DNA from: CAZSWS01 sp964610765
Lineage (GTDB): Bacteria > Bacteroidota > Bacteroidia > Bacteroidales > Tannerellaceae
Assembly: GCA_964610765.1 (NCBI GenBank)
Contig: CAZSWS010000048.1
Coordinates: 1 to 22,514 of the forward strand
Reading direction: 5' to 3'
DNA: 22,514 nt
Within the stretch, counting starts at the first letter, position 1; the number at the start of each line of letters is the position of its first letter. Shown here piece after piece: positions 22,475-22,514 of this stretch. The notes beneath the pieces are model-generated. The model made no database searches and was not told the DNA's origin. It saw only the letters and a program-made list of their open reading frames with translations. Position numbers and translations under genes: made by a program.

Positions 22475-22514
22475 ATTTATCGCCGGGAAGGACTTGCCTT
22501 TCCCGGCGATAAAT
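22475..22514 (+). terminator. Terminator of uvrA at the window edge
   Basis: ATTTATCGCCGGGAA (22475-22489) pairs perfectly with the 15 bases 22500-22514. The 10-base intervening segment can add two more pairs with one bulge. The window ends at the stem, so the T-tract cannot be seen. The stem begins five bases after the uvrA stop. Confidence 0.75.

Overview
The window reads as a chromosomal segment of a Bacteroidota bacterium, most likely Bacteroidaceae. The main signs are six exact copies of the Bacteroides-type -7 promoter box TATCTTTG at gene-appropriate places (plus two TAnnTTTG variants), start codons mostly lacking Shine-Dalgarno sequences, lipoprotein signals with Bacteroides-like compositions, and gene families typical of this group (DUF4286 with ruvC, DUF6528, an RDD/SpoIIM/MoxR/DUF58 cluster, a long six-domain S1 protein, PPDK). 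I see no insertion sequence, phage gene, CRISPR array or rRNA. The segment looks like stable core genome with one poorly understood membrane gene cluster.

Layout. (1) 1-939: a small nested repeat/hairpin, then ruvC and a DUF4286 gene on the minus strand, driven by a promoter whose -7 box lies in the loop of a perfect 18-bp inverted repeat. (2) 1045-8133, minus strand: a compact seven-gene cluster transcribed SpoIIM - polytopic membrane protein - DUF4129 - DUF4350 - MoxR AAA+ ATPase - DUF58 (vWA-like) - DUF6528 lipoprotein, with overlapping or nearly abutting junctions through most of it. An RDD-family membrane protein gene (8320-9066, plus strand) diverges from its head. This is the best candidate for an incompletely described system: a cytosolic MoxR motor with a membrane-tethered partner and several envelope proteins. 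(3) 9067-9406: RDD terminator, tRNA-Ala(GGC) with its own promoter and terminator, and the ppdK terminator. (4) 9407-14110: two single-gene minus-strand units, pyruvate phosphate dikinase and ribosomal protein S1. (5) 14293-17121, minus strand: a secreted metzincin-like metallopeptidase lipoprotein with a C-terminal discoidin-like domain, and an NlpE-like lipoprotein. (6) 17313-19503, plus strand: a FocA/NirC-family channel followed closely by tryptophanase (tnaA), probably one operon. (7) 19660-22470, plus strand: uvrA, closed by a strong terminator at the window edge.

Functional themes. DNA repair appears at both ends (ruvC, uvrA). Central metabolism is represented by PPDK (PEP/pyruvate interconversion) and TnaA (tryptophan to indole, pyruvate and ammonia). 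Envelope biology occupies the MoxR cluster, the metallopeptidase and the NlpE-like protein. Two promoters, those of DUF4286-ruvC and of the metallopeptidase, share an unusual layout: one arm of an inverted repeat lies upstream of the promoter and the other at or just before the start codon.
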